Positions 25,855 to 35,206 of a DNA stretch of 64,000 nt are shown piece by piece (the stretch's first letter is position 1; each line of letters starts with the position of its first letter). The translations under genes were made by a program, and so were the position numbers. The stretch spans positions 186,001 through 250,000 of the forward strand of contig NZ_WNLA01000003.1 in assembly GCF_009720865.1 (NCBI RefSeq), written 5' to 3'. The notes beneath the pieces are model-generated. The model ran no database searches. It was not told the origin of the DNA and saw only the letters and a program-made list of their open reading frames with translations. This DNA comes from Pseudoduganella ginsengisoli. GTDB lineage: Bacteria; Pseudomonadota; Gammaproteobacteria; Burkholderiales; Burkholderiaceae_D.

Positions 25855-25889
25855 GGCGCCCATTGTAGGACACGGCACGGATTTCGAAG

Positions 25890-25913
25890 AAATTTAAATT
25901 CAAATTTAAATTT
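25890..25913. promoter_or_regulatory. Perfect dyad operator between TetR and ybhG-like genes
   Basis: Arms AAATTTAAATT and AATTTAAATTT (11 bp each) flank the two bases CA. The very AT-rich dyad stands out against GC-rich surroundings and lies in the 100-bp divergent gap, 42 bp before the membrane-fusion gene. It is the obvious binding site for the TetR-family repressor. Confidence 0.8.
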
Positions 25914-25954
25914 GATGTAGAATGGTTTCAGCTGCTGAACTTCGAAGGAGCATC

Positions 25955-27043
25955 ATGAACAAGAAACCCGTCATTGCCGCGGCTGTCCTGCTGCTGGCTG
26001 CCGCCAACTGGGCCGCCTGGCACTTCACCCGTCCCGCGCCCGGCAGCGGGCCGCTGGTTTTATACGGCAATGTCGATGTGCGGCAGGTATCACTGGCCTT
26101 CAATGGCAGCGAACGCATCGCCAGCCTGGCGGTGCAGGAAGGCGACCATGTGCAGGCGGGCCAGGTGCTGGGGCAGCTCGACACGAAAACCTTGGAATTA
26201 AAACTGCAGCAAGCCCGCGCGCAATCGGAAGCCCGGTTGCAGGCGCTGCACCGCCTGCAGGCGGGCAGCCGCCCGGAAGAAATAGAGCAGGCACGGGCGC
26301 AGACAGCCGCCGTACTGGCGGAAGCGCAATTCGCGCAGCAGCAACTGAACCGCCTGACATCACTGCAACGGCAAATGGCGGGCGCCGTCAGCCAGCAGGA
26401 TATCGACAATGCCGCAGCACGCCGCAAAGCCACGCTGGCGCAGGTGGAGGGTGCGCGCAAAGCGCAGGAACTGGTGCAAAGCGGCCCTCGCAAGGAAGAC
26501 ATCGCGCAGGCGCAGGCGCAAGTGGACGCCGCACGGGCCGACATCGCACTTTTGGAACACCAGCTGGCTGAAAGCACCTTGTTGTCGCCACAGGCAGGCG
26601 TGGTGCGGGCCCGCTTGATGGAAGCGGGCGATATGGCGTCGCCGCAGCGCCCAGTCTATACGCTGGCCATTACCGATCCCAAGTGGGTGCGCGCTTATGT
26701 CAGCGAACCGGATCTTGCGTGGGTCAAGCCCGGCGTGGCTGCCACCATTGCCATCGACAGCCAGCCAGGCAAAGCCATTGCGGGGCGGGTGGGCTATGTG
26801 TCGTCCGTGGCGGAATTCACGCCGAAGACCGTGCAAACGGAAGAATTGCGCACGTCGCTCGTGTATGAAGTGCGGGTGCTGGCGGAAGACAAGGAAGACT
26901 GGCTACGGCTGGGCATGCCCGCGACCGTGCGGCTGGCCCGCGGCGGCGCTGCCGCGCCAACGCCGCGTGTGCCTTCGGCCGTAACGCATGCCGATGCCGG
27001 CAGAAGCACGGCACAGCCATCCGCTGGCGCGGCAAGCCGCTAA
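25955..27043 (+). CDS. HlyD-type membrane fusion protein (YbhG-like)
   Basis: A 362-residue periplasmic adaptor with one N-terminal anchor (VIAAAVLLLAAANWAAWHF), a lipoyl/barrel-sandwich region (NGSERIASLAVQEGDHVQAGQVLGQLD), a long Ala/Gln/Glu-rich coiled-coil hairpin (about residues 85-200) and a beta-barrel part (SPQAGVVRARLMEAGD). It bridges the ABC permeases to an outer-membrane channel. AAGGAG six bases before ATG 25955 sets the start. It is the first gene of a four-gene exporter operon; the next gene begins 20 bp later. Confidence 0.93.
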   Translation: MNKKPVIAAAVLLLAAANWAAWHFTRPAPGSGPLVLYGNVDVRQVSLAFNGSERIASLAVQEGDHVQAGQVLGQLDTKTLELKLQQARAQSEARLQALHRLQAGSRPEEIEQARAQTAAVLAEAQFAQQQLNRLTSLQRQMAGAVSQQDIDNAAARRKATLAQVEGARKAQELVQSGPRKEDIAQAQAQVDAARADIALLEHQLAESTLLSPQAGVVRARLMEAGDMASPQRPVYTLAITDPKWVRAYVSEPDLAWVKPGVAATIAIDSQPGKAIAGRVGYVSSVAEFTPKTVQTEELRTSLVYEVRVLAEDKEDWLRLGMPATVRLARGGAAAPTPRVPSAVTHADAGRSTAQPSAGAASR

Positions 27044-27063
27044 ACTGCGCCGCGCAACCTGCC

Positions 27064-29034
27064 ATGGCTACCCTGCCCGCCCTGCAAGGCGACAATCTGC
27101 ATAAGGCGTTCGATCCCCGGCACGGCGGTCCCATCGCGCACGCATTGCGCGGCGTCTCGCTGTCCGTTGCGCCAGGCGCGCTGACTGCCCTCGTCGGCCC
27201 GGATGGCGCGGGCAAGACCACGCTGCTGCGCATGGCGGCTGGCTTGCTGACGCCGGACCAGGGCACACTGGCCGTGCTGGGTATCGATGCCGCCAAAGAC
27301 CCGCAACAGATCCAGGAACGCATCGGCTACATGCCGCAGCGTTTTGGCCTGTATGAAGATTTGAGCGTGCAGGAAAACCTGGACCTGTATGCCGACTTGC
27401 ACGGCGTGCCACCCGATGCGCGGCGCGAACGCTATGCGCAATTGCTGCACATGACGGATTTGCAGCGCTTTACGGATCGTCCCGCCGGCAAGCTGTCGGG
27501 CGGCATGAAGCAAAAGCTGGGACTGGCCTGCACGCTGGTGCGGGCGCCGGAATTGCTGCTGCTCGACGAACCGACTGTCGGCGTCGATCCGCTGTCGCGG
27601 CGCGAACTGTGGGACATCGTGCAGCAATTGGTCGATACGCAGGGATTGACGGTGCTGGTCAGCACATCGTATATGGATGAAGCGGAACGCTGTGCACACG
27701 TGTGCGTGCTGCACGAAGGGCAAGTGCTGGCCAGCGGCGAACCCGGACAATTGCGCGCCAGGGCGGACGGCCTGTGCCACGTTGCCACGCCTGCAGAAGG
27801 CTGCCCTGCCCGCACGTTGCAGGCACGCCTGCTCGACGCGCGCAGTCTGGTAGCCGATGCCGTGCCGGAAGGCGGCAAGGTGCGCTACATGCTGCGGCCC
27901 GGCGTGGCGCAGGACGCGCTGGCGGCGCTGCTCGATGGCGCGCAGACAGCGCCCGTACCGGCGCGGCTGGAAGACGGGTTCATGCTGATTCTGCGGGGCA
28001 TGGCGTCACATGGCGGCACGGCGGCTGCACCGCACGCTGATGGCGACCCGGCGGGATCCGTGCCTGAAACCATGCACGGGCAAGCGCAGAAGCCTGCCAC
28101 GCAGCCGGCGCTGCCACCTGCCACGTTGAACGGGCCTGCCGATGCAGCTGCATCACAGCCAGCATCCGTGCCATTGACCGCACCTGCCGCCGCGCCGCAC
28201 GCCAGCTGGCTTTCCCGCCTGGCGCGCCTGGCCGGGCTACGTTCCGGTTCCACGGCGACGGCAGACAGCCAGGCTCCCGCGGGCAGCAACGCCCCCATCA
28301 TCGAAGTGCGCGACCTGGTCCGAAAATTCGGCAACTTCACCGCCGTTGCCAGCACCACCTTCGACGTGCGGCGAGGTGAAATCTTTGGACTGCTGGGCCC
28401 CAATGGCGCAGGCAAAACCACGACTTTCCGCATGCTGTGCGGCCTGCTGCCAGCGACCAGCGGCACATTGAAAGTCGCAGGCGTCAATTTGCGCCACGCC
28501 CGCGCCGAAGCGCGACGCAAGGTGGGCTACGTGTCGCAGAAATTTTCCCTGTATGGCAACCTGACCGTGGCGGAAAACTTGCGCTTCTTTGGCGGCGCGT
28601 ATGGCTTGACAGGCAGCCAGCTGCGCGAACGCACGCAAACCATGCTGAACCATTTCCAGCTGACCGGCCACGAAGATGCACCGAGCGGCCAGCTGCCGGG
28701 CGGCTTCAAGCAGCGGCTGGCCATGGCAGTGGGCTTGCTGCATGCGCCAGACATCCTGTTCCTCGACGAACCCACCAGCGGCGCCGATCCGCTGGCGCGG
28801 CGCGATTTCTGGCGCCGCATCACGGCGCTGGCAGCCAGCGGCGTCACCATCATCATCACCACGCACTTCATGGAAGAAGCGGAGTATTGCGACCGCATCG
28901 TGATTCAGGACGCGGGCCGCCTGCTGGCACTGGGAACGCCCCGCGACGTGCGCGCACAGGCAGGCCATGCGGAAGGCATGGAACAGGCATTCATTGCCAT
29001 CGTCGAGAAAAACCGGCAACGGAGCCAATCATGA
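27064..29034 (+). CDS. Tandem ABC ATPase (YbhF-like)
   Basis: A 656-residue protein with two complete ATPase domains. The first (about 1-310) has VGPDGAGKTTLL, LSGGMKQKLGLA and LLLLDEPTVGVDP. The second (about 407-650) has LLGPNGAGKTTTF, LPGGFKQRLAMA and LFLDEPTSGADP. They are joined by a low-complexity Ala/Pro-rich linker of about 90 residues, which makes the protein roughly 80 residues longer than E. coli YbhF. The gene overlaps the next permease gene by four bases (ATGA). It energises the exporter formed with the following two permeases. Confidence 0.94.
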   Translation: MATLPALQGDNLHKAFDPRHGGPIAHALRGVSLSVAPGALTALVGPDGAGKTTLLRMAAGLLTPDQGTLAVLGIDAAKDPQQIQERIGYMPQRFGLYEDLSVQENLDLYADLHGVPPDARRERYAQLLHMTDLQRFTDRPAGKLSGGMKQKLGLACTLVRAPELLLLDEPTVGVDPLSRRELWDIVQQLVDTQGLTVLVSTSYMDEAERCAHVCVLHEGQVLASGEPGQLRARADGLCHVATPAEGCPARTLQARLLDARSLVADAVPEGGKVRYMLRPGVAQDALAALLDGAQTAPVPARLEDGFMLILRGMASHGGTAAAPHADGDPAGSVPETMHGQAQKPATQPALPPATLNGPADAAASQPASVPLTAPAAAPHASWLSRLARLAGLRSGSTATADSQAPAGSNAPIIEVRDLVRKFGNFTAVASTTFDVRRGEIFGLLGPNGAGKTTTFRMLCGLLPATSGTLKVAGVNLRHARAEARRKVGYVSQKFSLYGNLTVAENLRFFGGAYGLTGSQLRERTQTMLNHFQLTGHEDAPSGQLPGGFKQRLAMAVGLLHAPDILFLDEPTSGADPLARRDFWRRITALAASGVTIIITTHFMEEAEYCDRIVIQDAGRLLALGTPRDVRAQAGHAEGMEQAFIAIVEKNRQRSQS

Positions 29035-30158
29035 GCGCCGCAGCGATGAACCGTTTAATTGCGCTGGTACGCAAAGAATTCCGCCAGTTGCTGCGTGATG
29101 CCAGCAACCTGGCCATCGGTATCGCACTGCCCATCGCGCTGATCCTGATTTTTGGTTATGGCTTGTCGCTGGACGTCAGGCATGCGCCCGTCGCCATCGT
29201 CATGGAAGACCCGTCCCCCACCGCGCACGACGCCATCGCCGGCCTGCTGCTATCCGACGCCTTCGATCCCATCGTGCTGGCATCCATGCATGATGCGGAA
29301 ACCTTGATGCGCGGCCGCAAGGTCGACGCTGTCGTGCGCATCCCCGTGGACTTCTCGCGCCGCAAGGCAGCCGGCGACGCCCGCATCCAGTTGCTGCTGC
29401 ATGGCGCGGACGCCAACCGCGCCGGCATCATTTCCCGCTACGTCAATGGCGCGCTGTCGCAACCCCGGCAGGCGGACCGGCTGGGCGCAAAAGTGCCGCC
29501 AAACGGCATTGGCATGGCCGTCATCGAACAGCGCATGTGGTTCAATGCGGCCAATACCAGCACGTGGTATCTGGTGCCTGGCTTGATTGTGCTGGTGATG
29601 ACGCTGGTCGGCGCGTTCCTCACTGCCCTGGTGATGGCGCGCGAATGGGAACGGGGCACGCTGGAAGCGCTGTTCGTCACGCCCGTGCGGCCGGAGGAAA
29701 TCCTGCTGGCGAAAATCATCCCGTATTTCATCGTGGGCATGCTGGGCCTGATCCTATGCCTGTGCGCCGCGCGCCTGCTGTTTGACGTGCCGCTGCAAGG
29801 CTCGCTGGCTATCCTGCTACTGAGCTCGATACTGTACCTGTTTGTCGCCGTGGGCATGGGCCTGGTGATTTCATCCGTCACGCGCAACCAGTTCCTGGCC
29901 AGCCAAGTGGCGCTGCTATCGAGTTTCATGCCATCGCTGATGCTGTCCGGCTTCCTGTTTGATTTGCGCAGCGTCCCCACGGTTATCCGCACAGTCGGCA
30001 ACGTGCTGCCTGCCACGTATTTCATGGAGTTGATCAAAACACTGTTCCTGGCGGGGAACGTGTGGCCCGTGATTGCCCGTAATTGCGGGGTGCTGGCGTT
30101 ATATGCCGTCGTGCTGCTGTGCGTTGCGCGTTTCGTCACGCGCAAGAAGCTTGATTGA
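29031..30158 (+). CDS. ABC-2 type permease (YbhS-like)
   Basis: A 375-residue permease: an N-terminal helix (LAIGIALPIALILIFGYGLSL), a large periplasmic domain, then five C-terminal helices. The family signature EWERGTLEALFVTPVRPEEILLAK follows the second helix, as in other ABC-2 exporters. ATG 29031 overlaps the upstream ATPase stop, which indicates coupled translation. It pairs with the next permease to form the heterodimeric membrane part of the exporter. Confidence 0.93.
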   Translation: MSAAAMNRLIALVRKEFRQLLRDASNLAIGIALPIALILIFGYGLSLDVRHAPVAIVMEDPSPTAHDAIAGLLLSDAFDPIVLASMHDAETLMRGRKVDAVVRIPVDFSRRKAAGDARIQLLLHGADANRAGIISRYVNGALSQPRQADRLGAKVPPNGIGMAVIEQRMWFNAANTSTWYLVPGLIVLVMTLVGAFLTALVMAREWERGTLEALFVTPVRPEEILLAKIIPYFIVGMLGLILCLCAARLLFDVPLQGSLAILLLSSILYLFVAVGMGLVISSVTRNQFLASQVALLSSFMPSLMLSGFLFDLRSVPTVIRTVGNVLPATYFMELIKTLFLAGNVWPVIARNCGVLALYAVVLLCVARFVTRKKLD

Positions 30159-30168
30159 AGGAGTCCAT

Positions 30169-31302
30169 ATGGGAACGTTGATTGCACTGCTGCGCCGCAT
30201 CGCCAACATGTGTCACAAGGAATTCCTCGCCGTGATGAAAGACCCGGCGACCCGCGCGATTTTAATCGTGCCGGCGCTGGTGCAAAGCATGTTGTTCGGC
30301 TACGCGGCCACGTTTGATCTGGTGGATGCACCGTATGTGCTGGTCGACCAGGACCGCGGGGCTGCCGCCCGCGACTTCGTGGCCAGCCTGGAAGGGGGCG
30401 GCATGTTCCGCCGCGTGGCCACGCTGGCGGGGCCGCAAGATATCGCACGCCTGATTGAAACCCACGCAGCCATGGCCGCCATCGTCATTGCACCGGATTT
30501 TGAACGGCGGCTGCAGGCTGGCGCGGCGTCGCCTATCCAGCTGATACTGGACGGCCGCAATTCCAATACGGCCGGCGCCGCAGCGGGCCACGTGGCAGCC
30601 GTCACGGCGGCCTTCAACCGCCAGTGGCTGGAACAGCATGGCGGCCAGGCGCAGAATCTGCCGCCCGCCATCGAGACGCGTGCGTGGTACAACCCCAACC
30701 TGCAAACGCGGTGGAATATTTTGCCGGGCCTGATCGCAGGGCTGTCGATGCTGCAAACCCTGCTGCTGTCGGCGCTATCCGTGGCGCGTGAGCGGGAACA
30801 AGGCAGTTTTGACCAATTGCTGGTGACGCCGATGTCGCCGCTGGAAATCATGGCAGGCAAGGCGCTGGCGCCCGTGCTGATCGGCCTTGCGCAATCAACG
30901 ATTATCTTGCTGGTGACGCTGCTGTGGTTCGGCGTACCGATGGCGGGATCCCCCCTCACACTGTATGCAGGACTGGCGCTGTTCACGGTGGCCAGCGTCG
31001 GCATCGGCCTGTCGATTTCTGCCGTGTCGCTGAACATGCAGCAGGCGATGCTGTACACCTTTGTGCTGATCATGCCCATGATGCTGCTGTCTGGCCTGAC
31101 GACGCCGATCCGCAATATGCCGGAGTTGATGCAGACGCTGACCTTGGCCAATCCGCTGCGCTTTGCCATCGACCTGGTACAGCGCGTCTATCTGGAAGGC
31201 GTGGGATTACGCGTCGTGGCCGGTGATTTGCTGCCGCTGGCCATCATTGCCGCCATCACGCTGCCGCTGGCGGCATGGCTGTTCCGCAACCGGCTGGCGT
31301 GA
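30169..31302 (+). CDS. ABC-2 type permease (YbhR-like)
   Basis: A 377-residue permease with the same plan as its neighbour: first helix near AILIVPALVQSMLFGYAATF, a periplasmic domain (AWYNPNLQTRWNILPGLIAG at its end) and signature EREQGSFDQLLVTPMSPLEIMAGK. AAGGAG lies 5 nt before ATG 30169. It completes the four-gene exporter. E. coli YbhFSR has been linked to export of cephalosporins and Na+/Li+, but the substrate here is not evident. Confidence 0.93.
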   Translation: MGTLIALLRRIANMCHKEFLAVMKDPATRAILIVPALVQSMLFGYAATFDLVDAPYVLVDQDRGAAARDFVASLEGGGMFRRVATLAGPQDIARLIETHAAMAAIVIAPDFERRLQAGAASPIQLILDGRNSNTAGAAAGHVAAVTAAFNRQWLEQHGGQAQNLPPAIETRAWYNPNLQTRWNILPGLIAGLSMLQTLLLSALSVAREREQGSFDQLLVTPMSPLEIMAGKALAPVLIGLAQSTIILLVTLLWFGVPMAGSPLTLYAGLALFTVASVGIGLSISAVSLNMQQAMLYTFVLIMPMMLLSGLTTPIRNMPELMQTLTLANPLRFAIDLVQRVYLEGVGLRVVAGDLLPLAIIAAITLPLAAWLFRNRLA

Positions 31303-31404
31303 AGAGTTGTTACGACATTTGCAACAATATTGCATTTTTGCGGCTGGATCATGGCGAGTCGGATAAGATAGCGTTTTCAACTCCGGTCGCGTAATGCGAT
31401 TCAT

Positions 31405-32748
31405 ATGGTTAATCTATTGCTCGTTCTGCTCGCCCTGTTTCTGGTCGCGCTGAACGGTTTCTTTGTTGCAGCTGAATTCGGTATTGTTACTCTGCGCCGC
31501 ACCCGCGTGCGCGCCATCGCAAAAACACAAGGCCTGCGCGGCCGCATCCTGGCCACGGTGCACGGCGAACTCGACGCCTACCTGTCGGCCTGCCAATTAG
31601 GTATTACGCTCGCATCGCTGGGCCTGGGCTGGGTCGGCGAACCTGCATTTGCTTCGCTGCTGGAGCCGCTGTTCCATGTACTGGGCGTGACGTCACCGCA
31701 AATTGTCCATGGCATTTCATTTGTCTTCGCCTTCGTGACCATTTCATTCCTGCACATCGTCGTGGGTGAACTGGCGCCTAAATCGCTGGCTATCCGCATG
31801 CCGGAAGCCATCGGCCTGTGGAGCGCGATTCCCCTGTACGGTTTTTACTGGGCCATGTATCCGGCCATCTGGCTATTGAACCAGAGCGCCAACATGGTGC
31901 TGAAAGTCGCGGGCCTGTCTGGCGCGGGCGGCCATGGCGACTCGCACTATTCGACCGACGAATTGAAAATGATCCTGCGCACCAGCCAGCCGGGTGAAAA
32001 ATTCAACAAGGATGAACGCAATATCCTGGCGCACACGCTGGAGTTTTCTCAAATGTCCGTGTCGGACTTGATGCGCCCGATTCATGAAGTGATCGCGCTG
32101 CATGCGTCGAAGCCGCTGGAAGAAAACCTGCAAACCGTGGTGCGCAACCGTTTTTCACGCTACCCGTATTTCGACGAAGATGGCGAAACCGTGCTGGGCA
32201 TGGTGCACTTGAAGGACCTGTTTTTTGCCGAGCAGTCGGGCAAGGACTTGACGTCGCTGACACCGTTCCTGCGGCCGGTGGAAACGTATTCTGCGCGCAC
32301 GCCGGCGCTGGAACTGTTCCGCCGCTTGAAGGAAGGCGCGCCGCACTTTGCGCTGATTGGTGAAAAGGGCAAGCGCCCGGTGGGCTTCCTCACCTTGGAT
32401 AACTTGCTGGGCGCGATGGTCGGTGAAATCCACGACGAATTCCGGCTCAATGAAAACGACTGGCTGAAGCAGGAAGACGGTGCACTGGTGGGGAAAGCCA
32501 GTTTGCCTATCGTGTCGCTGGAACGCGCACTGGGCCTCGACATTGAAAATGAAGAGATGGGCTTGCAGGACATCGAATCGGTGGGCGGCCTGGTCATGCT
32601 GAAGCTGGGCGATATCCCGAAACAGGGCCAGCGCGTGGAATTCAATGGCTTCGATATCGTCGTCAAGAAAATGAATGGCCCGCGCATCTTGCTGGTGAAA
32701 GTGATTCCCCGCCAGCCGCGGCACAGCGAGTCCGACGAACAAGATTAA
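31405..32748 (+). CDS. CNNM/CorC-type membrane protein with CBS domains (hemolysin C family)
   Basis: A 447-residue protein. An N-terminal DUF21/CNNM membrane domain of about 190 residues (LNGFFVAAEFGIVTLRRTRV, LGITLASLGLGWVGEP, VVGELAPKSLAIR) is followed by a CBS pair (MRPIHEVIALHAS, YPYFDEDGETVLGMVHLKDL, FALIGEKGKRPVGFLTLDNLL) and a C-terminal CorC_HlyC domain. Relatives take part in Mg2+/Co2+ efflux; the hemolysin name is historical. No strong ribosome site precedes the ATG. It is followed 12 bp later by a small membrane-protein gene in the same direction. Confidence 0.93.
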   Translation: MVNLLLVLLALFLVALNGFFVAAEFGIVTLRRTRVRAIAKTQGLRGRILATVHGELDAYLSACQLGITLASLGLGWVGEPAFASLLEPLFHVLGVTSPQIVHGISFVFAFVTISFLHIVVGELAPKSLAIRMPEAIGLWSAIPLYGFYWAMYPAIWLLNQSANMVLKVAGLSGAGGHGDSHYSTDELKMILRTSQPGEKFNKDERNILAHTLEFSQMSVSDLMRPIHEVIALHASKPLEENLQTVVRNRFSRYPYFDEDGETVLGMVHLKDLFFAEQSGKDLTSLTPFLRPVETYSARTPALELFRRLKEGAPHFALIGEKGKRPVGFLTLDNLLGAMVGEIHDEFRLNENDWLKQEDGALVGKASLPIVSLERALGLDIENEEMGLQDIESVGGLVMLKLGDIPKQGQRVEFNGFDIVVKKMNGPRILLVKVIPRQPRHSESDEQD

Positions 32749-32760
32749 ACCGCGTGCGCG

Positions 32761-33138
32761 ATGGAATTCCTCATTGAATTGCTGCTTGAATTCCTGATCC
32801 AATTCTTTGGCGAAGTGCTGTTCGAACTTGGCCTGCGTTCCATCGCCGCGCCATTCCGCAAGGATGCCAGCCCGTGGCTGGCCGCCATAGGCTATGCATT
32901 CTTTGGCCTGGTCGTGGGCGGCATCAGCCTGTGGCTGTTCCCGGACCACATGGTGGCCAACATCAAACTGCGCCTGGTTAATCTCGGCGTGACGCCCATC
33001 GCCAGCGGCTTGTGCATGTCGCTGCTGGGTTCCTGGCGCGCGAAACGGGGACAGGATTTGATCCGCATCGACCGTTTTTCTTATGGTTACCTGTTCGCAC
33101 TGTGCCTGGGGCTGGTGCGGTTTTACTGGGCTGCATAA
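32761..33138 (+). CDS. Small membrane protein of unknown function
   Basis: A 125-residue protein with an amphipathic Glu/Leu/Phe-rich N-terminus (MEFLIELLLEFLIQFFGEVL) and about three predicted membrane segments (AIGYAFFGLVVGGISLWLF, TPIASGLCMSLLGSW, YGYLFALCLGLVRFYW). I do not recognise a named family. It sits 12 bp after the CorC-like gene and 2 bp before an acetyltransferase gene, so it probably belongs to a transcriptional run with them. Confidence 0.75.
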   Translation: MEFLIELLLEFLIQFFGEVLFELGLRSIAAPFRKDASPWLAAIGYAFFGLVVGGISLWLFPDHMVANIKLRLVNLGVTPIASGLCMSLLGSWRAKRGQDLIRIDRFSYGYLFALCLGLVRFYWAA

Positions 33139-33140
33139 CG

Positions 33141-33623
33141 ATGCGTATCCGGCCAGCTGTTGAATCCGACCTGCCCGCAATGCGGGAGATTTTTAATGCC
33201 ATTGCCGCGGCGGGTGATGCATTGCCGTTTTCTTCCGCGATGGCGCCAGAAACCTTTTACAGCCACTGGTTTGGCGCGCACCGCGCTTACGTCGCGGAGG
33301 ATGGCGCGGGCATCATAGGCATGTACAAGGTGGGTGCGAATTATCCGGACCGGGGTTCCCATATCGGCAGCGCCACTTATCTGGTCGCCCCTGCGGCACA
33401 AGGCAAGGGCGTAGGCCGCGCATTAGTCACGCACAGCATTGCGCAAGCGCTTGAAGATGGTTTTCTGGCCATGCAATTCAATTACGTAGTCAGCACCAAT
33501 GCTGCCGCTGTCACACTGTATGAAAAACTGGGCTTCACCATCGCCGGTACGTTGCCGCGCGCCTTCCTGCATGCTGCGTTAGGGCTGGTTGATGCTTACG
33601 TGATGTACAAACCATTGCGGTAA
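33141..33623 (+). CDS. GNAT-family N-acetyltransferase
   Basis: A 160-residue GNAT protein. It starts [19 protein letters not shown]; the acetyl-CoA loop is [15 protein letters not shown] and the closing strand/helix is [25 protein letters not shown]. This resembles phosphinothricin- and L-amino-acid-type acetyltransferases, but the substrate cannot be assigned. The start is the ATG two bases after the preceding stop. Confidence 0.88.
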   Translation: MRIRPAVESDLPAMREIFNAIAAAGDALPFSSAMAPETFYSHWFGAHRAYVAEDGAGIIGMYKVGANYPDRGSHIGSATYLVAPAAQGKGVGRALVTHSIAQALEDGFLAMQFNYVVSTNAAAVTLYEKLGFTIAGTLPRAFLHAALGLVDAYVMYKPLR

Positions 33624-33640
33624 TTCACCTGGAGGGCACC

Positions 33641-34012
33641 ATGGAACTTGGCAATTTTTCAGTCAGTCTGGCTGTCAAAGACATCGCTGCATCACGTGCG
33701 TTTTACGAGAAGCTGGGCTTTACCGTATGGGGTGGCGACCAGTCCAAAAACTGGCTGATCCTTAAAAACGGCAGTACCGTTATTGGCTTGTTCCAGGGGA
33801 TGTTTGAGCGGAATATCCTCACCTTCAATCCAGGCTGGGATGGCGATGCAAACAAACTGCCGCAGTTTTCCGATGTCCGCGTATTGCAGCACAGCCTGCG
33901 GGCACAAGGCGTGCCGTTGCTCAGTGAAGTGGACGAAACCACGTCGGGACCTGCCAGCTTTATGGTCGAAGATCCGGACGGGAATCAGATTTTGTTTGAT
34001 CAGCATGTTTAA
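33641..34012 (+). CDS. VOC-superfamily (glyoxalase-like) protein
   Basis: A 123-residue protein with the paired beta-alpha-beta-beta-beta modules of the VOC fold: [20 protein letters not shown] at the start, and [19 protein letters not shown] at the end with the usual metal-side Asp-Pro-Asp-Gly. Such proteins include glyoxalases, dioxygenases and resistance proteins; nothing specific marks this one. GGAGG lies before the ATG. Confidence 0.88.
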   Translation: MELGNFSVSLAVKDIAASRAFYEKLGFTVWGGDQSKNWLILKNGSTVIGLFQGMFERNILTFNPGWDGDANKLPQFSDVRVLQHSLRAQGVPLLSEVDETTSGPASFMVEDPDGNQILFDQHV

Positions 34013-34026
34013 TTGGGGCCCGCACG

Positions 34027-34416
34027 ATGATTAAAGGATCTTGCCTGTGCGGTGCGGTGCACTGGACGTTTGACGGCCAGCCTGATGGCGCCACTGCCTG
34101 CAACTGCACGGCATGCCGGCGCTACGGCGTGCTGTGGGCGTACGATTACGAGAACGAAGGCATCAAGGTATCCGGCCCGACCAAGGCATACGTGCGAGGG
34201 ACCGCACTGGAATTCCATTTTTGCCCCGAATGCGGCTGTGTTGCGTTCTGGCGTGGCTTGCGGCTGGAGGAACTGGGAAGGCGGCGTATTGCCGTCAATC
34301 TGAGGCTGGCGGAACCGGAAGCCGTTGCGGCCATTCCTATCGATCATTTCGACGGACTGGATACATTTGACGATTTGCCCCGGGATGGCCGGTGTGTCGC
34401 GGATTACTGGTTCTGA
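34027..34416 (+). CDS. GFA-family zinc protein
   Basis: A 129-residue protein of the GFA family (glutathione-dependent formaldehyde-activating enzyme and relatives). The zinc-binding cysteines are visible as CLCGAVHW, CNCTACRR and FCPECGC. Most family members have no proven reaction. It follows the VOC gene by 14 bp. Confidence 0.9.
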   Translation: MIKGSCLCGAVHWTFDGQPDGATACNCTACRRYGVLWAYDYENEGIKVSGPTKAYVRGTALEFHFCPECGCVAFWRGLRLEELGRRRIAVNLRLAEPEAVAAIPIDHFDGLDTFDDLPRDGRCVADYWF

Positions 34417-34475
34417 TGGGCCCCCGGAGGCAATCGGCGAAGCTGAAGCCCCTCCATCAGCAGGCAGAAAAAAAC

Positions 34476-35198
34476 ATGCGCCATCAACTTCTCTACATCT
34501 TTCCCGTAGCGCTGACACTAGTCTTGCTGCCGATGTCCAGGCTCCATGCGCAACAAAGCCCCCCTTTGCCGGTTAAGACGCCACCTTCAATTGACGTACT
34601 GGGAAATGACGTCATGCTTCCACTTCCAGTCGCCGGGGGTTGGCTAGCCTTGCAAAGCCTGCACGGAAAATCCGCTTTGATACCTGCGGTTCCCGACGCG
34701 AATACTTTAAGCACCAACAGAACGGATACGCTCGAAATCTCACCAGGAATGTTTTACGGCAGGGGCGTCACCACTGATATAGAGAATCCTGTGATCGTGT
34801 TGCGCTCGGCGTTATTCAGTGCCGGTCCAGTGGTACAGGCCGCAATCAAAGGCGCATCGCCACGCCAGGTTCTCAAACTGCATCGGGAAACCTACGTATT
34901 CGAGAAGGCATGCAGCAGGCAACATCGAGCAGAATGCAAAGTTTTGCTCCGTCACCGCAGCCGCGTGCAATGTCTCGCGTATGCGACTCTGAGCAACGAC
35001 GAATTCAGTGCCGATGTTTCATTGGTCTGGGCTGGGGATCTGGACCGGGATGGCAAGCTCGATGTGATTCTTTCCGTCGGCAGCGGGCGTGGTGAAGAGG
35101 ATTTGGCAGTCTATTTGTCGTCGCTGACAAAGCCGGGCCAACTTGTATTACCGGCAGCCGGTTATTTGCCCAGTGACTGTGAACTGAATAACAGGTAA
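34476..35198 (+). CDS. Secreted protein of unknown function with a DxDxDG motif
   Basis: A 240-residue protein with a signal peptide (LLYIFPVALTLVLLPMSRLHA). Near the C-terminus it has DLDRDGKLDVILSVGSG, the calcium-binding DxDxDG pattern seen in FG-GAP/VCBS and dockerin-like loops. No enzyme motif is seen. ATG 34476 was chosen because the signal peptide starts there. Base composition is more AT-rich than in the flanking core genes, which suggests accessory origin. Confidence 0.7.
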   Translation: MRHQLLYIFPVALTLVLLPMSRLHAQQSPPLPVKTPPSIDVLGNDVMLPLPVAGGWLALQSLHGKSALIPAVPDANTLSTNRTDTLEISPGMFYGRGVTTDIENPVIVLRSALFSAGPVVQAAIKGASPRQVLKLHRETYVFEKACSRQHRAECKVLLRHRSRVQCLAYATLSNDEFSADVSLVWAGDLDRDGKLDVILSVGSGRGEEDLAVYLSSLTKPGQLVLPAAGYLPSDCELNNR

Positions 35199-35206
35199 CC
35201 CCATTC

